A stretch of 64,000 bases of DNA. Source: Nostoc sp. NOS(2021) (GTDB taxonomy: Bacteria; Cyanobacteriota; Cyanobacteriia; Cyanobacteriales; Nostocaceae). Shown piece after piece: positions 9,435-19,202 of this stretch; the stretch's first letter is position 1; every line of letters starts with the position of its first letter. Both the position numbers and the translations under genes were made by a program. The stretch is taken from positions 1-64,000 of the forward strand of contig NZ_JABXKM010000340.1 in the NCBI RefSeq assembly GCF_017115025.1, written 5' to 3'. The notes beneath the pieces were generated by a model. The model did not search any database. It saw only the letters and a program-made list of their open reading frames with translations, and was not told where the DNA came from.

Positions 9435-9799
9435 TACATGGAACAGTTGTTGGGCTTCAGGCAGGTATAAGTATCATTATTTGTCCTCCGGGGCGTGCAG
9501 AAGTAGAAATTGAATGTGTTGTCGATACAGGATTTGAAGGGTTTTTAACCTTGCCACCTACGGTAGTCACAGACCTTGATTTGCCTTACGTTGCGCCGAT
9601 TAAAGCGAACCTTGCGGACAACTCTCGTATAATAACCAACGTTCATCAAGCCACTATTTTGTGGAATGGCACAGAACGCGTGATTCCAGTTTTAGCGATG
9701 GGTCGTCGTCCCCTGATTGGCACAGCACTCCTGGAAGATTATCATCTCAGCATCGATTTTTGTGAGGGAGGGACAGTGCTGGTAGATGATATTATGTAA
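9431..9799 (+). CDS. Clan AA aspartic protease (retropepsin-like)
   Basis: A 122-residue protein with the single-domain aspartic protease signature VVDTGFEGFLTLP (D-T-G motif; the Asp would form the active site in a homodimer) and the later hydrophobic-hydrophobic-Gly pair LIGTALLEDYHLSIDF. Such small cytoplasmic retropepsin-like proteins are common in cyanobacteria and usually follow a short gene like the one at 9162. Translation starts at GTG 9431 inside the previous stop codon. A hairpin terminator follows at 9827. The natural substrate is unknown. Confidence 0.8.
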   Translation: MIHGTVVGLQAGISIIICPPGRAEVEIECVVDTGFEGFLTLPPTVVTDLDLPYVAPIKANLADNSRIITNVHQATILWNGTERVIPVLAMGRRPLIGTALLEDYHLSIDFCEGGTVLVDDIM

Positions 9800-9826
9800 T
9801 CCAACATTTTAGATGCTAAAAAATAA

Positions 9827-9870
9827 AATCCTTATGACCTGCTATTAGTCAAGGTCTTACGGATTTTTTT
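9827..9870. terminator. Bidirectional intrinsic terminator
   Basis: AATCCTTATGACCT pairs with AGGTCTTACGGATT (12 of 14 positions), loop of about 11 bases, with T-rich DNA on the plus side (GGATTTTTTT) and A-rich DNA on the other (AAAAAATAAAATCC). It lies between the protease gene (plus) and the tRNA gene (minus) and could serve both. Confidence 0.75.
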
Positions 9871-9875
9871 ACTTA

Positions 9876-9949
9876 CGGGACTAGTGCGGCTCGAACGCAC
9901 GACCTGACGCTTAGGAGGCGTCCGCTCTATCCAACTGAGCTACAGCCCC
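9876..9949 (-). tRNA. trnR: tRNA-Arg (anticodon CCU)
   Basis: Read on the minus strand, a 74-base cloverleaf is visible. The acceptor stem GGGGCTG pairs with TAGTCCC, the D arm is GCTC..GAGC, the anticodon stem GACGC/GCGTC encloses loop CTCCTAA with anticodon CCT, and the T arm GTGCG/CGCAC encloses TTCGAGC. The discriminator is G and CCA is not encoded. It reads AGG codons. No intron is present. Confidence 0.95.
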
Positions 9950-9982
9950 AAATAGGAAGCATATACAATCATAGCAGTAGTT

Positions 9983-11104
<1,122 letters not shown>

Positions 11105-11109
11105 TCAGT

Positions 11110-11721
11110 ATGCGCGATCGCCTCGATATCAATTATGCTTATGAAATTCTGGGGCTAGAACCTGGTGCATCGCCAGCACAAGTGAAGCGAGCTTACCGTA
11201 AACTGGTGAAAATTTGGCATCCCGATCGCTTTCTTGAGCCAAAGCAAAAGCAGGAAGCTGAGGAAAAAATCAAATCAATCAACGTAGCTTACAACAAGCT
11301 TAAATCCGAAAGTCCATCTGAGCCTCCCCCTAGCGAAAATCCATCCACATCTTCGCCTACAAATCCCCCAAAAATATCTGTCAATCGTTGGGATGCAGAA
11401 ACTTTCTATACTTTGGGAGTAGAGAATGCTACAAAAGAAAGATATGAGGATGCGATCGCAGATTTTACCCACGCAATTCGTCTCAATCCTCACTATATTG
11501 AGGCATACAAATATCGTGGGCTAGTTTGCTCTCAACTGGGATACGAATATAGAGCCGCTTCAGATTTAAATAAAGCCGCACAAATCGAACAAGAGTTAAG
11601 AAATCCGGGCGCTGCGCGTAAATCACGATCACCTAGATATACATCAAAACCTAGACCTCTGGTAAAAAGATTTTGTCATCGGATAAAAAGTTTATTGCGG
11701 CTAAATCGGCGTTGGAGATAA
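11110..11721 (+). CDS. J-domain protein with TPR repeats
   Basis: A 203-residue protein. Residues 7-65 are a J domain with the HPD motif (KIWHPDRF) needed to stimulate Hsp70 ATPase activity. A Pro/Ser-rich linker (~70-95) follows, then one or two TPR units (AETFYTLGVENATKERYEDA..DFTHAIRLNPHYIEAYKYRG) and a basic tail. There is no zinc finger or C-terminal substrate domain, so it is a class III (type C) co-chaperone that probably recruits DnaK to a TPR-bound client. It diverges from the tocopherol cyclase gene across only 29 bases, so promoters overlap. Confidence 0.85.
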   Translation: MRDRLDINYAYEILGLEPGASPAQVKRAYRKLVKIWHPDRFLEPKQKQEAEEKIKSINVAYNKLKSESPSEPPPSENPSTSSPTNPPKISVNRWDAETFYTLGVENATKERYEDAIADFTHAIRLNPHYIEAYKYRGLVCSQLGYEYRAASDLNKAAQIEQELRNPGAARKSRSPRYTSKPRPLVKRFCHRIKSLLRLNRRWR

Positions 11722-11737
11722 GAAGTCAACTTAAGTC

Positions 11738-11789
11738 AGGGCAAATGGAATTCGCGGCTACACAAACTCTCGTCCACCTCCGCTGACTA
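11738..11789. repeat. Dispersed repeat GAATTCGCGGCTACACAAAC
   Basis: GAATTCGCGGCTACACAAAC followed by GTCCACCTCCG..GACTAAGAG. The same sequence with minor changes occurs at 60561-60613. Here it directly abuts the left end of the mobile element at 11790. Confidence 0.65.
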
Positions 11790-12000
11790 AGAGGATGTTT
11801 GAAAAGTCCTCTTATCGGTAGCAAAAAGTTCTAGATCCCCCTAAATCCACGCCACGTGCTTCAAGTCGGGAAACCCGCCCAACGCAGTGGCTCCCCGATA
11901 AATTGGGGGACTTTGATTCCGGTTCCCCCCTTTTTAAGGAGGATTAGGGGGGATCAATAAGTGCCTAAAATTACAGCCAACCACTTTTCAAACAACCTCT
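11790..12000. mobile_element. Non-autonomous inverted-repeat element (AGAGG-ended MITE), copy 1
   Basis: A 211-bp element without coding capacity. Left end AGAGGATGTTTGAAAAGTCC, right end (reverse complement) AGAGGTTGTTTGAAAAGTGG. The interior contains GATCCCCCTAAATC, CCCGATAAATTGGGGGAC and CCTTTTTAAGGAGGATTAG, all shared with the second copy at 50069-50419. Its last bases form the stop codon of the small minus-strand gene at 11999. Confidence 0.75.
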
Positions 12001-12127
12001 AAGGATAGCCTTTAGAATTAGGGTCACGTTTGCTCATTAAAAAACGTAGAGCTTCAATGTCTTCATGGTTTTCCACAACGTAAGCTCTCAACTCTGTAAA
12101 ACTCATTTGCTCATAATTCTGGTTCAT
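11999..12127 (-). CDS. Small DUF6887-like protein, C-terminus set by a mobile element
   Basis: A 42-residue frame reading MNQNYEQMSFTELRAYVVEN, then HEDIEALRFLMSKRDPNSKGYP and a stop. The pattern (short leader, M-S-x-x-E-L-R-x-Y, then E-A-x-x-x-L-x-x-R) matches the DUF6887-type protein at 29860-30114, which starts NYDAMSNVELREYFLKH. The stop codon is formed by the junction with the inverted-repeat element ending at 12000, so the original protein may have been longer. Function unknown; in this family the gene often follows a DUF6888 gene, which is missing here. Confidence 0.55.
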   Translation of the reverse strand: MNQNYEQMSFTELRAYVVENHEDIEALRFLMSKRDPNSKGYP

Positions 12128-12416
12128 TGACAAAATCCCAAATAACCCTGTTTTATCACTCTCGGAAAACAATAATGGAAGCGAGATTCTGAAACTTTGA
12201 TTTAATCAAGCTTTGAGCTTTTATTTTCTAACAGTAACTAAAATTTCTGGCTTCAAAGTGGAAACTAAAGCCCCGAAAGGCTTTCAGCGATTTGGTTCTC
12301 CCAAACTGACAAAAGAGGGTTACCATTACTTGTTGTTGGTAAAATACTTGTACTGAGCTTTGCCGAAGTAAACGCTCCTCACTACTAATATAAGGTGAGC
12401 ATTGCCCACCCTAGTA
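12128..12416. other. Intergenic region with a GGTGGGCAATGCTCACC hairpin
   Basis: No gene recognised. Near 12391-12412 an inverted repeat (GGTGAGCATTGCCCACC) lies just downstream of the minus-strand GH57 stop codon. It lacks a T tract, so it is a poor terminator but could protect the 3' end. Confidence 0.4.
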
Positions 12417-14006
12417 CTACAACGGACGATAGACGCGATAGTTGATTTCGGGGAAAATATTATCCATTAACTCGACTTTTTCTAGCCAACCACTGTCAAT
12501 TTTGCCGATTTTCACGTCTTCGTAGAGCTTATTGAACCGCATCAAGTGCGATCGCGTCCGTCTGACTGCATAGGGTACCATAGTTCCCGTCCGCATAATA
12601 AATGCCCAGTCAGAAGATTGTGCTAATAACAATTCTCGCGCTGCTTGGTTCAATGCTCTCCACCCCAACTCATCCTCTGGTTCTAGGTGCGAGATTTCAA
12701 TCATGCGTTCTGCGGCTTTGTGCAAATGCGGATAAATCCACGCATTCGTTTCATTCAACCAATACTCGTGGAAACCCTTGAAACCCCAACTCGACTGCGA
12801 AGGACGACAGACTTGCTGCGTCGGCTGATCTCGCAAATAGTCTGCTAAATGGGTCATTTGATATGTTCCTTGGTCATACCACGACTTGCGGAATAGGTAA
12901 TCGATGAACCAAGGGCCTTCATACCACCAATGTCCAAATAACTCTGCGTCATAAGGCGAAACGATAATTGGCGGTCGCCCCATTAGAGCATGGAGATTCT
13001 CCGATTGCCGCTCTCGGTTATACATAAAGTTAGCAGCGTGTTCTGCTGCCTTTTCCCTAGCCCAATACGGATCATAGAGCGCCTTATCTGATAGACCTAA
13101 GCCACGTCCAGTAATTTTGTGATACTTAATGCCCGTATTTTTCCGCTGACCATTGGGCATGATATAGGGCTTGATGTACTCATATTCTGCTTCCCAGCCC
13201 AAATCTTTGTAAAATTCTCGATATTCCGCCGCCCCAGGATAGCCCACCTCAGAAGACCATACCTGTTGGGAAGACTCCTGATCTCGACCAAAGACAGCAA
13301 CACCAGTTTCTGTATAAATTGGGGCATAAGTGCCAAAGCGCGGACGGGGACGGGCGTAAAGGATGCCATGCCCATCAGTGAGGAAGTAGCGTAACCCCGC
13401 ATCGGCTAGCATCCGCTCTAAACCTTCATAGTAGGCGCATTCAGGCAACCAAATGCCTCTGGGTCTTTGTCCAAAGGTTTGCTCGTAATGTTCGCAGGCT
13501 ACCTGGATTTGCGCCCACACTGCTTCTGGATACATTTTCATCAACGGCAAATAACCGTGAGTAGCGCCGCAAGTGATGATTTCCAGGTTGTTACTGTCTT
13601 GGAACTTCTTAAAAGCTGTCACCAAGTCACCGTTGTAGCGTTTCCATAGCTGACGCGCTTCGCTAAACTCAGTAGTGTAATGTTCGGCTAAATAACGAAG
13701 ATGCCCGTTATTGACATTATGTTCTGCTTCTAGTTGTATAAGTTCTTCTAGTTGAGCTAAGTGTGCTTCATAGCGTTCTTGAAGCAGAGGATCACGAAGC
13801 ATCGACACTAGAGGTGGTGTCATACTCATCGTGATTTTAAAGTCGATACCGTCTCGCTTTAAGCCTTCAAATACTTTCAATAAGGGAATGTAGGTTTCTG
13901 TGATGGCTTCATAGAGCCATTCTTCCTCCAGCACGTAGTCACTTTCTGGGTGACGAACGAAGGGCAGATGTGCGTGGAGTACAAGCGCGACGTAGCCGAT
14001 AGCCAT
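12417..14006 (-). CDS. GH57 family 1,4-alpha-glucan branching enzyme-like protein
   Basis: A 529-residue cytoplasmic protein of glycoside hydrolase family 57 with the C-terminal DUF1957-type domain. Such enzymes form alpha-1,6 branches in glycogen. The catalytic nucleophile is visible as Glu189 in RGIWLPECAYYEG and the acid as Asp353 in SPYDAELFGHWW. The N-terminus VALVLHAHLPFVRHPE is the first conserved GH57 motif. Length and spacing match the Thermotoga/Thermococcus branching enzymes. It stands alone between repeat-rich spacers; no glycogen gene is adjacent. Confidence 0.88.
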   Translation of the reverse strand: MAIGYVALVLHAHLPFVRHPESDYVLEEEWLYEAITETYIPLLKVFEGLKRDGIDFKITMSMTPPLVSMLRDPLLQERYEAHLAQLEELIQLEAEHNVNNGHLRYLAEHYTTEFSEARQLWKRYNGDLVTAFKKFQDSNNLEIITCGATHGYLPLMKMYPEAVWAQIQVACEHYEQTFGQRPRGIWLPECAYYEGLERMLADAGLRYFLTDGHGILYARPRPRFGTYAPIYTETGVAVFGRDQESSQQVWSSEVGYPGAAEYREFYKDLGWEAEYEYIKPYIMPNGQRKNTGIKYHKITGRGLGLSDKALYDPYWAREKAAEHAANFMYNRERQSENLHALMGRPPIIVSPYDAELFGHWWYEGPWFIDYLFRKSWYDQGTYQMTHLADYLRDQPTQQVCRPSQSSWGFKGFHEYWLNETNAWIYPHLHKAAERMIEISHLEPEDELGWRALNQAARELLLAQSSDWAFIMRTGTMVPYAVRRTRSHLMRFNKLYEDVKIGKIDSGWLEKVELMDNIFPEINYRVYRPL

Positions 14007-14455
14007 AGTGATTTTGGGGTGATACTTGTAAGTTGAAGGTCGAGAGGTTTGGCAGAAATCAACAATATTTTAAGACTTTATGGGGATCGTAAGAGTAGTT
14101 TTATAGCAGTTTTCAATTGAGTTAAAAGCCTTGTGTCAATCTTTGGGCCCGTTATCATTCCTGTTCTAGTTGTTGGTTGGCTTGTTGCAGTAGAAAAATC
14201 GGGTTTCTAAGTTACAGTCCTTTTGTGACCTTTGCGCCTTGGCAGTTTAATAATTATTTTTGAGCCACGTTCGCCTAGCTTCAGTTTTAGTCAGCGTTTA
14301 AATCCACGTCTGAAATTTTCTTCTCTACAAAATGCTGTGCGTAGGTTGCTTCCCTGTAAGGGTACAATTTTAAATTTTTAATTGTTAATTTTGAATTTTT
14401 AATTGTTAATTTTGCCTTCTCCGGTGAACTTGAGTTTGAAAAGCGATCGCCAGAA
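14007..14455. other. Intergenic region with repeat debris
   Basis: No gene supported. At ~14161-14200 a fragment (GTTCTAGTTGTTGGTTGGCT) resembles the coiled-coil end of the Uma2 gene at 15069, so it may be a decayed copy. At ~14370-14415 there is a tandem AATTTTTAATTGTTAATTTTG repeat. Confidence 0.4.
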
Positions 14456-15025
14456 CTATCCAAAAAAACGCTGAACTCGAACGCCGAAACCTGGTAACAA
14501 TGGTGATGTAATTTCGTCATCAGCTAGCAAGGTTGCTATCAGTTTTAATTGGGCAACTTCTCGGCGATAAACTTCTAGCTGCTGTAATTGCCAATTTGCA
14601 ATCCAATATTCTTGGACTCCTGTGGATGAGTATAGTTTCAGCTTGGCTTCTCGATCTCGACGTTCGTTAGTTGTGCCAGGAGAAAGCACTTCCACAATCA
14701 GTTCTGGCGCTCCTCTCAAATGCCCTTCGTCATCTAGTAATTGTGCTAAACGCTCACGACTAATCCAAACTACATCGGGTATGACATTATCGGCATCTGT
14801 AAAAATTATACCGGGAGTTTGACGGGTTTCCCCCAGCCCACTAGAGCGAGACCAAATTTGTAACTCTAAGCAGATATTACCCGCAGTCCCTTGATGTCTC
14901 CAGTGAGGCGCTCTAGTCACAAATAGTTCTCCGTCAATAATTTCATAGCGCTTCCATTCGTCAGTTTGGAGTAATTCTAAGTCTGAGGTCGTCCAACGGA
15001 CTTGATCAGATATTGTTTGGTTCAT
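14456..15025 (-). CDS. Uma2-family endonuclease-like protein
   Basis: A 189-residue Uma2 (DUF820) protein of the PD-(D/E)XK superfamily. Diagnostic segments are YEIIDGELFVTRAPHWRHQ (residues ~27-45), NVIPDVVWISRERL (catalytic Asp strand), and LRGAPELIVEVLSPGTTNERRD followed by KLKLYSSTGVQEYWIAN (Glu and Lys of the active site). It starts at an ATG with the normal family N-terminus. It lies tandemly with a second Uma2 gene on the same strand. The role of these proteins is not established. Confidence 0.88.
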   Translation of the reverse strand: MNQTISDQVRWTTSDLELLQTDEWKRYEIIDGELFVTRAPHWRHQGTAGNICLELQIWSRSSGLGETRQTPGIIFTDADNVIPDVVWISRERLAQLLDDEGHLRGAPELIVEVLSPGTTNERRDREAKLKLYSSTGVQEYWIANWQLQQLEVYRREVAQLKLIATLLADDEITSPLLPGFGVRVQRFFG

Positions 15026-15068
15026 AGCACTATTTTTCCATGCCTAGTTTAGAGATAAAATTCTATTT

Positions 15069-15830
15069 TCAGAATATTTGCTCAGGATCAATACCTGCGG
15101 CTCGTAAGCGTTCTGCTAATATTGCAGCCCGTTGACGTTCTTGTTCTAGTTGTTGATTCGCTTGCTGTAACTGTTGATTTGTTTGCTGTAACTGTTGGTT
15201 TGCTTGCTGCAACTGTTGGTTTGCTTCTTCTTCTGGCAATATTACCAGATGCCCATCTGGGGTAAAAAAGCGTAATTTACCAGACTCAACTCCTAAATAC
15301 ATATCTAATTGCTGACTCCACAACCAACCCAACTCAGTGGGAGCAAGTTCTTGATATTGCCCATCAACTATGTGAAATCCCTGGAATTCTAAGTTATTTG
15401 GGTCAAACCAGAAGTAATCAGGAGTGCGAAATGTATTCTGGTATATTTGCTTTTTCAAACCTTTATCAACCGAGGCAGTAGAATCCGATAACATCTCAAT
15501 AATTACATTGGGATATTTACCATTTTCTTGCCACACAACCCAGCTTTTGCGGTCTTTTTTTTCTGTATCTAAAACCACAAAGAAATCAGGGCCTCGAAAT
15601 TCTGCTGATTTTTTCTGCTTGGGACTGAAATAGATCGTCAGGTTGCCGGTAGCATAAAAATCCTGACGATCGCGCCACCACCACTTAATCAGGCGAATAA
15701 GTAAATCGATTTGTTCGCGGTGTAAGTCAGATTCCAAGGGGGGTTCGTCACTATAGATGTCGCCTGGTGGGAAAATTATACTCTCAGTGACATCTTGTAA
15801 ACTAGGAGTGGTGGCAAGGGGCTGAGACAT
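15069..15830 (-). CDS. Uma2-family protein with C-terminal coiled coil
   Basis: A 253-residue Uma2 protein. The nuclease-like domain (FRGPDFFVVLD, KYPNVIIEMLSDSTASVDKG, KKQIYQNTFRTPDYFWFDP) is followed by heptads of the form (A/T)NQQLQQ and an EQERQRAAILAERLRAAGI tail. I chose the ATG of MSQPLATTPSLQD at 15830; the first in-frame ATG at 15881 would add 17 residues atypical of the family. The coil is encoded by near-perfect 21-bp units (15150-15235) that could expand or contract. The Uma2 genes at 14456 and 15069 are separated by 43 bases. Confidence 0.85.
   Translation of the reverse strand: MSQPLATTPSLQDVTESIIFPPGDIYSDEPPLESDLHREQIDLLIRLIKWWWRDRQDFYATGNLTIYFSPKQKKSAEFRGPDFFVVLDTEKKDRKSWVVWQENGKYPNVIIEMLSDSTASVDKGLKKQIYQNTFRTPDYFWFDPNNLEFQGFHIVDGQYQELAPTELGWLWSQQLDMYLGVESGKLRFFTPDGHLVILPEEEANQQLQQANQQLQQTNQQLQQANQQLEQERQRAAILAERLRAAGIDPEQIF
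15150..15235 (-). repeat. In-gene 21-bp tandem repeat encoding coiled-coil heptads
   Basis: About four units encoding (A/T)NQQLQQ (minus strand CAGCAAGCAAACCAACAGTT type) inside the Uma2 gene. Unit number may vary between strains by slippage. Confidence 0.7.
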
Positions 15831-15920
15831 ACAAGATACTTTTTCTATTTGTATCCATGCTATCGTGACAAACCTTTGCATAGAAGTGCGTCACCGATAG
15901 CGTAGCGTTAGCGACGCAGG

Positions 15921-15948
15921 AGCGTCATAGCCCGTCGTAGACATCGCA
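15921..15948. repeat. Dispersed palindromic repeat
   Basis: AGCGTCATAGCCCGTCGTAG followed by ACATCGC, next to GCGTAGCGTTAGCGACGC (15899-15917). It sits between the Uma2 gene and the rsgA stop codon. Confidence 0.65.
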
Positions 15949-15952
15949 CTAC

Positions 15953-17065
15953 TTATTCCTCATCCCGATATAACTCCTGCAAGTCCTGTAACTGAGTTTT
16001 CCGGGAAATCCGGCGATACTTCTTACTTTCTAACTTGGGTTCGTATTCACTCTGCCCTTTGCCTTTGCTTTTTAACTTCAAGGTGGATTCTGGATCAGCT
16101 TGTTGGTGCAGATGGGTTTCATGAGCGATCGCAGCGTCCAAAAATTCTAAATAATGTTCATATCGTTCCCAGTCTCCCCGCACCACACACTCAGGCTCAT
16201 CTCGATGCAGACAATCACTAAACCGACAGCTAGCAACTGCTAACCGCTCTCTTGCTTCTGGGAAATAACGGATTAATTCTTCTGGGTTACAATCCATATC
16301 AGGCTGATTAAAGCCCGGAGTATCAGCAAGCATTCCACCGCTAGGCAACTCAAATAATTCTATATGGCGAGTGGTATGACGACCACGAGCCAGTTTGCCA
16401 GAAACTTCTCCTACTCGCAGCTGAAGAGAGTCAATTAGCGTATTAATCAGACTGGATTTGCCAACGCCGGAAGGCCCAGCGATTACGGTAATTTTATGGC
16501 TCAAATATCTGGCTGCTTGGTCGGTATTTATGCCATCTTTAACACTGATAAATATCGGTTGATAGCCCCAACCGAGTAGGCGATCGCTAACTTTTTGCTG
16601 TTCTGGCGGTGAAATTAAATCACTTTTATTCAAGCATAAAAGCACATCCAAGCCAGTAGACTCAGCCTTAATCAGAAACCGACTCAGCTGATAAGGTTCC
16701 AAAGGTGGATCAGCGACGGCAAAGACCAAGAGGATTTGGTTCACATTGGCGATCGCCGGACGATCTAACTCACTTTGGCGGGGTAAAACCTCAGCGATCG
16801 CACCCCGTCCCCCAGCCCAATCTGGCTCTTCTACCACAACGCGATCGCCTACCATCACCTGTTGTCCGATTTTTTTTAGACGTGTTCTCCGGGTACAAAG
16901 CAGGAGAGGGGGATAAGGAAGATGAGGAGGTTCTTGCTCCCCCATCTCCTTTATCTCCCTCATCTCCTCATCCTCTTGATCCAGCTGTACTCGGTAAAAA
17001 TTAGCCTGTACAGCCACCACCGTACCCATTAATTGTCCAGTTGCGGCAAAATTTTCCCCTATCAT
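15953..17065 (-). CDS. rsgA: Ribosome small-subunit-dependent GTPase A
   Basis: A 370-residue circularly permuted GTPase (RsgA/YjeQ) that assists late maturation of the 30S ribosomal subunit. The N-terminal OB-fold region includes GDRVVVEEPD..GRGAIAEVLPRQSELDRPAIANVN. G motifs appear in permuted order: NKSD (G4), then VIAGPSGVGKSSLIN (G1), RHTT (G2) and ADTPGF (G3). The C-terminal zinc knuckle is CRFSDCLHRDEPEC. Residues ~29-54 are a low-complexity in-frame insertion (EDEEMREIKEMGEQEPPHLP) inside the OB region, encoded by an STRR-like purine-rich repeat. The start overlaps the stop of the TusA-like gene (ATGA), so the run dnaJ-tusA-rsgA is probably one operon. Confidence 0.93.
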   Translation of the reverse strand: MIGENFAATGQLMGTVVAVQANFYRVQLDQEDEEMREIKEMGEQEPPHLPYPPLLLCTRRTRLKKIGQQVMVGDRVVVEEPDWAGGRGAIAEVLPRQSELDRPAIANVNQILLVFAVADPPLEPYQLSRFLIKAESTGLDVLLCLNKSDLISPPEQQKVSDRLLGWGYQPIFISVKDGINTDQAARYLSHKITVIAGPSGVGKSSLINTLIDSLQLRVGEVSGKLARGRHTTRHIELFELPSGGMLADTPGFNQPDMDCNPEELIRYFPEARERLAVASCRFSDCLHRDEPECVVRGDWERYEHYLEFLDAAIAHETHLHQQADPESTLKLKSKGKGQSEYEPKLESKKYRRISRKTQLQDLQELYRDEE

Positions 17066-17322
17066 TGGCTAGCAAGTGGACGGCGCACTAACAGAGAAAA
17101 ATAACTAGTGCAGTCTGTAATTTGTTCCACTTGATAGCCTGCCATTGTCAGACTATCAGGAACCTGCTCAATCGGCTCACCTGGGTCTAGCCAGACTTCT
17201 AGTAAACCTCCCAATGGCATTTTCTCCAGACGTAGTTTTGTCCGCACGAAATTAATTGGGCAAGGGGTGCCGCGTAAATCAAGTTGAGCATCAGGAGTTA
17301 AAACAGAAGAGGGCTTCATCAC
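17062..17322 (-). CDS. TusA/SirA-like sulfurtransferase family protein
   Basis: An 86-residue protein with the TusA-fold signature [20 protein letters not shown], containing the single conserved Cys of the family's CPxP motif, though here it reads CPIN, so the second proline is missing. TusA proteins carry persulfide sulfur for tRNA thiolation and other sulfur-transfer steps; this paralogue's role is not known. It overlaps by four bases both dnaJ upstream (17319-17322) and rsgA downstream (17062-17065), strong evidence for translational coupling in one operon. Confidence 0.85.
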   Translation of the reverse strand: MMKPSSVLTPDAQLDLRGTPCPINFVRTKLRLEKMPLGGLLEVWLDPGEPIEQVPDSLTMAGYQVEQITDCTSYFSLLVRRPLASQ

Positions 17323-18449
17323 TTAAATAAATTTCCCAAGAATCCTTCTAAACCGCCTTTACCAGTACGATCTCCCTTAATTTTAGCCAGCTTCTCCAAC
17401 AGTTCCCTCTCCTCTGGGGTCACTTTATTGGGAATATCAATTAATACGGTCAGCATATGATCTCCTCGACTGACGGGATTACCCAAGCGGGGTACGCCGC
17501 GATTTTCCAACTTCATCACCGTATTGGGCTGAGTTCCAGCTGGAATGATCAGTTCCACTGGCCCATCTACCGTATCTACCTCAAACCGACAACCTAAAAT
17601 CGCTTGCAGGTAGCTAACTTTGATTTCCGAGAGAATATTAATGCCATCTCGTTGGAATTCCTCGTCCTCATTCACAAACAAGTAAACGTACAAATCCCCG
17701 GCAGGGCCACCACGTTGACCAGCATCTCCTTCACTAGAAATCCGCAAGCGTGTGCCATTATCCACCCCAGCGGGAATGGTAATTTTGAGTTTCTTTGTGA
17801 CTTGATTTGCGCCTTTACCATCACAGGCATCACACTTATCTTCAATTACCATCCCTGTCCCATTACAAGTCGGACAAGTCGAGACTTGGGTGAAACTGCC
17901 AAAGGGTGTTCTAGTGACACGGCGGACTTGACCCGATCCGGCACAAGTCGAACAAGTCCGAGGGCGGGTTCCTGGTTTAGCACCAGAACCGCTACAAACT
18001 TCACAATTTTCTAGATGCGAAATCCGAATTTCTTTTTCACCGCCAAAGACCGCTTCCCGAAAGTCTAACTTCAGGTCTAGGCGTAGGTCATCACCCCTCG
18101 CAGGCCCACTGCGCCGTCTTTGTTGCGTGGGACTACCCATACCGCCAGCAAAGCCACTAAAAATGCTTTCAAAGATATCGGCAAAACCGCCCATATCGCC
18201 GACATCTTGGAAGCCAGCGCCAGCAGCACCAGACACACCCTCTGGGCCAAAGCGATCGTAACGAGCGCGGGTTTCTGGTTCCGAGAGTACCTCATAAGCG
18301 CGGTTAATTTCTTTAAAGCGATCCTCCGCCCCCGGTTCTTTGTTCACATCTGGGTGATACTTCCGGGCTAAACGGCGATAGGCTTGTTTGATTTCTTCTT
18401 TGTCGGTGTCACGAGAGACACCCAGGATTTCATAATAGTCGCGGGCCAT
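17319..18449 (-). CDS. dnaJ: Chaperone protein DnaJ
   Basis: A 376-residue class I Hsp40. It shows a J domain ([17 protein letters not shown] in KYHPDVN), a Gly/Phe-rich linker, four CxxCxGxG zinc-finger repeats ([32 protein letters not shown]) and the C-terminal substrate-binding domain ending near EGFLGNLFK. The frame runs upstream to 18587, but those 46 extra residues are encoded by dispersed repeat DNA, so I start at MARDYY. It acts with DnaK and GrpE encoded just upstream in the same orientation, though separated from dnaK by ~750 bases. Confidence 0.95.
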   Translation of the reverse strand: MARDYYEILGVSRDTDKEEIKQAYRRLARKYHPDVNKEPGAEDRFKEINRAYEVLSEPETRARYDRFGPEGVSGAAGAGFQDVGDMGGFADIFESIFSGFAGGMGSPTQQRRRSGPARGDDLRLDLKLDFREAVFGGEKEIRISHLENCEVCSGSGAKPGTRPRTCSTCAGSGQVRRVTRTPFGSFTQVSTCPTCNGTGMVIEDKCDACDGKGANQVTKKLKITIPAGVDNGTRLRISSEGDAGQRGGPAGDLYVYLFVNEDEEFQRDGINILSEIKVSYLQAILGCRFEVDTVDGPVELIIPAGTQPNTVMKLENRGVPRLGNPVSRGDHMLTVLIDIPNKVTPEERELLEKLAKIKGDRTGKGGLEGFLGNLFK

Positions 18450-19167
18450 ATAGCAAAGGTAAAAGTTAGAAGGAAGAAAGCAGAAGGTGAGCCTGCGCGG
18501 TCTTCTCCCTTGGCGTAGCCTCTCCCTTTGGGAGAAGGGGAGACGCCAAGGGCGATAGCGCAGCGTTAGCGACCTTAGGAGCGTCACCCGAAGGGCAGTA
18601 GAACGTCACTCACGGTCACTTGCTACCCTACGGGAAGGCGTATTTGCCTACAGCTCTGGAAGAGCAACGAAATGTCCTTCAGAGGGCAGCTTGCCGGAGG
18701 TCAGGCAGAAGATAAAATTAATTTTTGTTAATAACTGATTTTACCCTTTACCTTTTACAAAAATCACCGACAAATCTTGAGCAACAGGTGCTTTCCTCGT
18801 GGGAGACGACAAAAGCTATAGAAGTTAGGAGCTGGTTGTAAGCCTCTGCTCAGACTTCTCACTGCCGAGTCCGCTGTCTCTTTTACAATTGTGCTACGTA
18901 GGAGAGGAAAACCTCGCCCATCAACCAGAGGGGCTAGCCGCACCATTAGGTGTGGAAAACCACCCATATGCAATGGAAATGCATCTGAACTGGCACACTG
19001 CGTAACCCAAAGTAATTTGCTTCTACAATCTAGCAAACCGCTGGGGTCTTGTGAAACTTCACTAAATATTTAGATATATTAAAATGTCTTAATAAAAATT
19101 TACAACTTAGGGAGTGGGGGATGAGGAGCAGAGGAGCAGGGGGGACAAGGGAGACAAAGAGAATAAC
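18450..19167. other. dnaK-dnaJ intergenic region with repeats and a possible structured RNA
   Basis: 18480-18600 contains dispersed repeats (GGCGTAGCCTCTCCCTTTGG; AGCGCAGCGTTAGCGACC). 18770-19040 is GC-balanced and rich in short inverted repeats, for example ATGCA..TGCAT around 18968-18985 and GGTG..CACC around 18950-18965. A 90-codon open frame on the minus strand resembles no protein. 19110-19160 is a G-rich low-complexity stretch. Confidence 0.4.
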
Positions 19168-19202
19168 CAATGCCCAATGTCCAATGCCCAATGCCCAATC
19201 CC
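19168..19202. repeat. Heptameric short tandem repeat (STRR, CAATGCC x5)
   Basis: CAATGCC CAATGTC CAATGCC CAATGCC CAATCCC, abutting the dnaK stop codon. Such seven-base tandem repeats are typical of heterocystous cyanobacteria. Confidence 0.85.

Noticed and set aside
11790-12000. Complete insertion sequence with transposase
   Set aside because: The element is 211 bp with no coding frame; none of the mobile elements in the window carries a transposase gene.
18450-18587. 46-residue N-terminal extension of DnaJ
   Set aside because: Encoded by dispersed repeat sequence; DnaJ proteins start at the J domain ([10 protein letters not shown]).
18764-19036. 90-codon minus-strand frame between dnaK and dnaJ
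   Set aside because: No ribosome binding site and no family resemblance; the region looks more like structured or repeat DNA.
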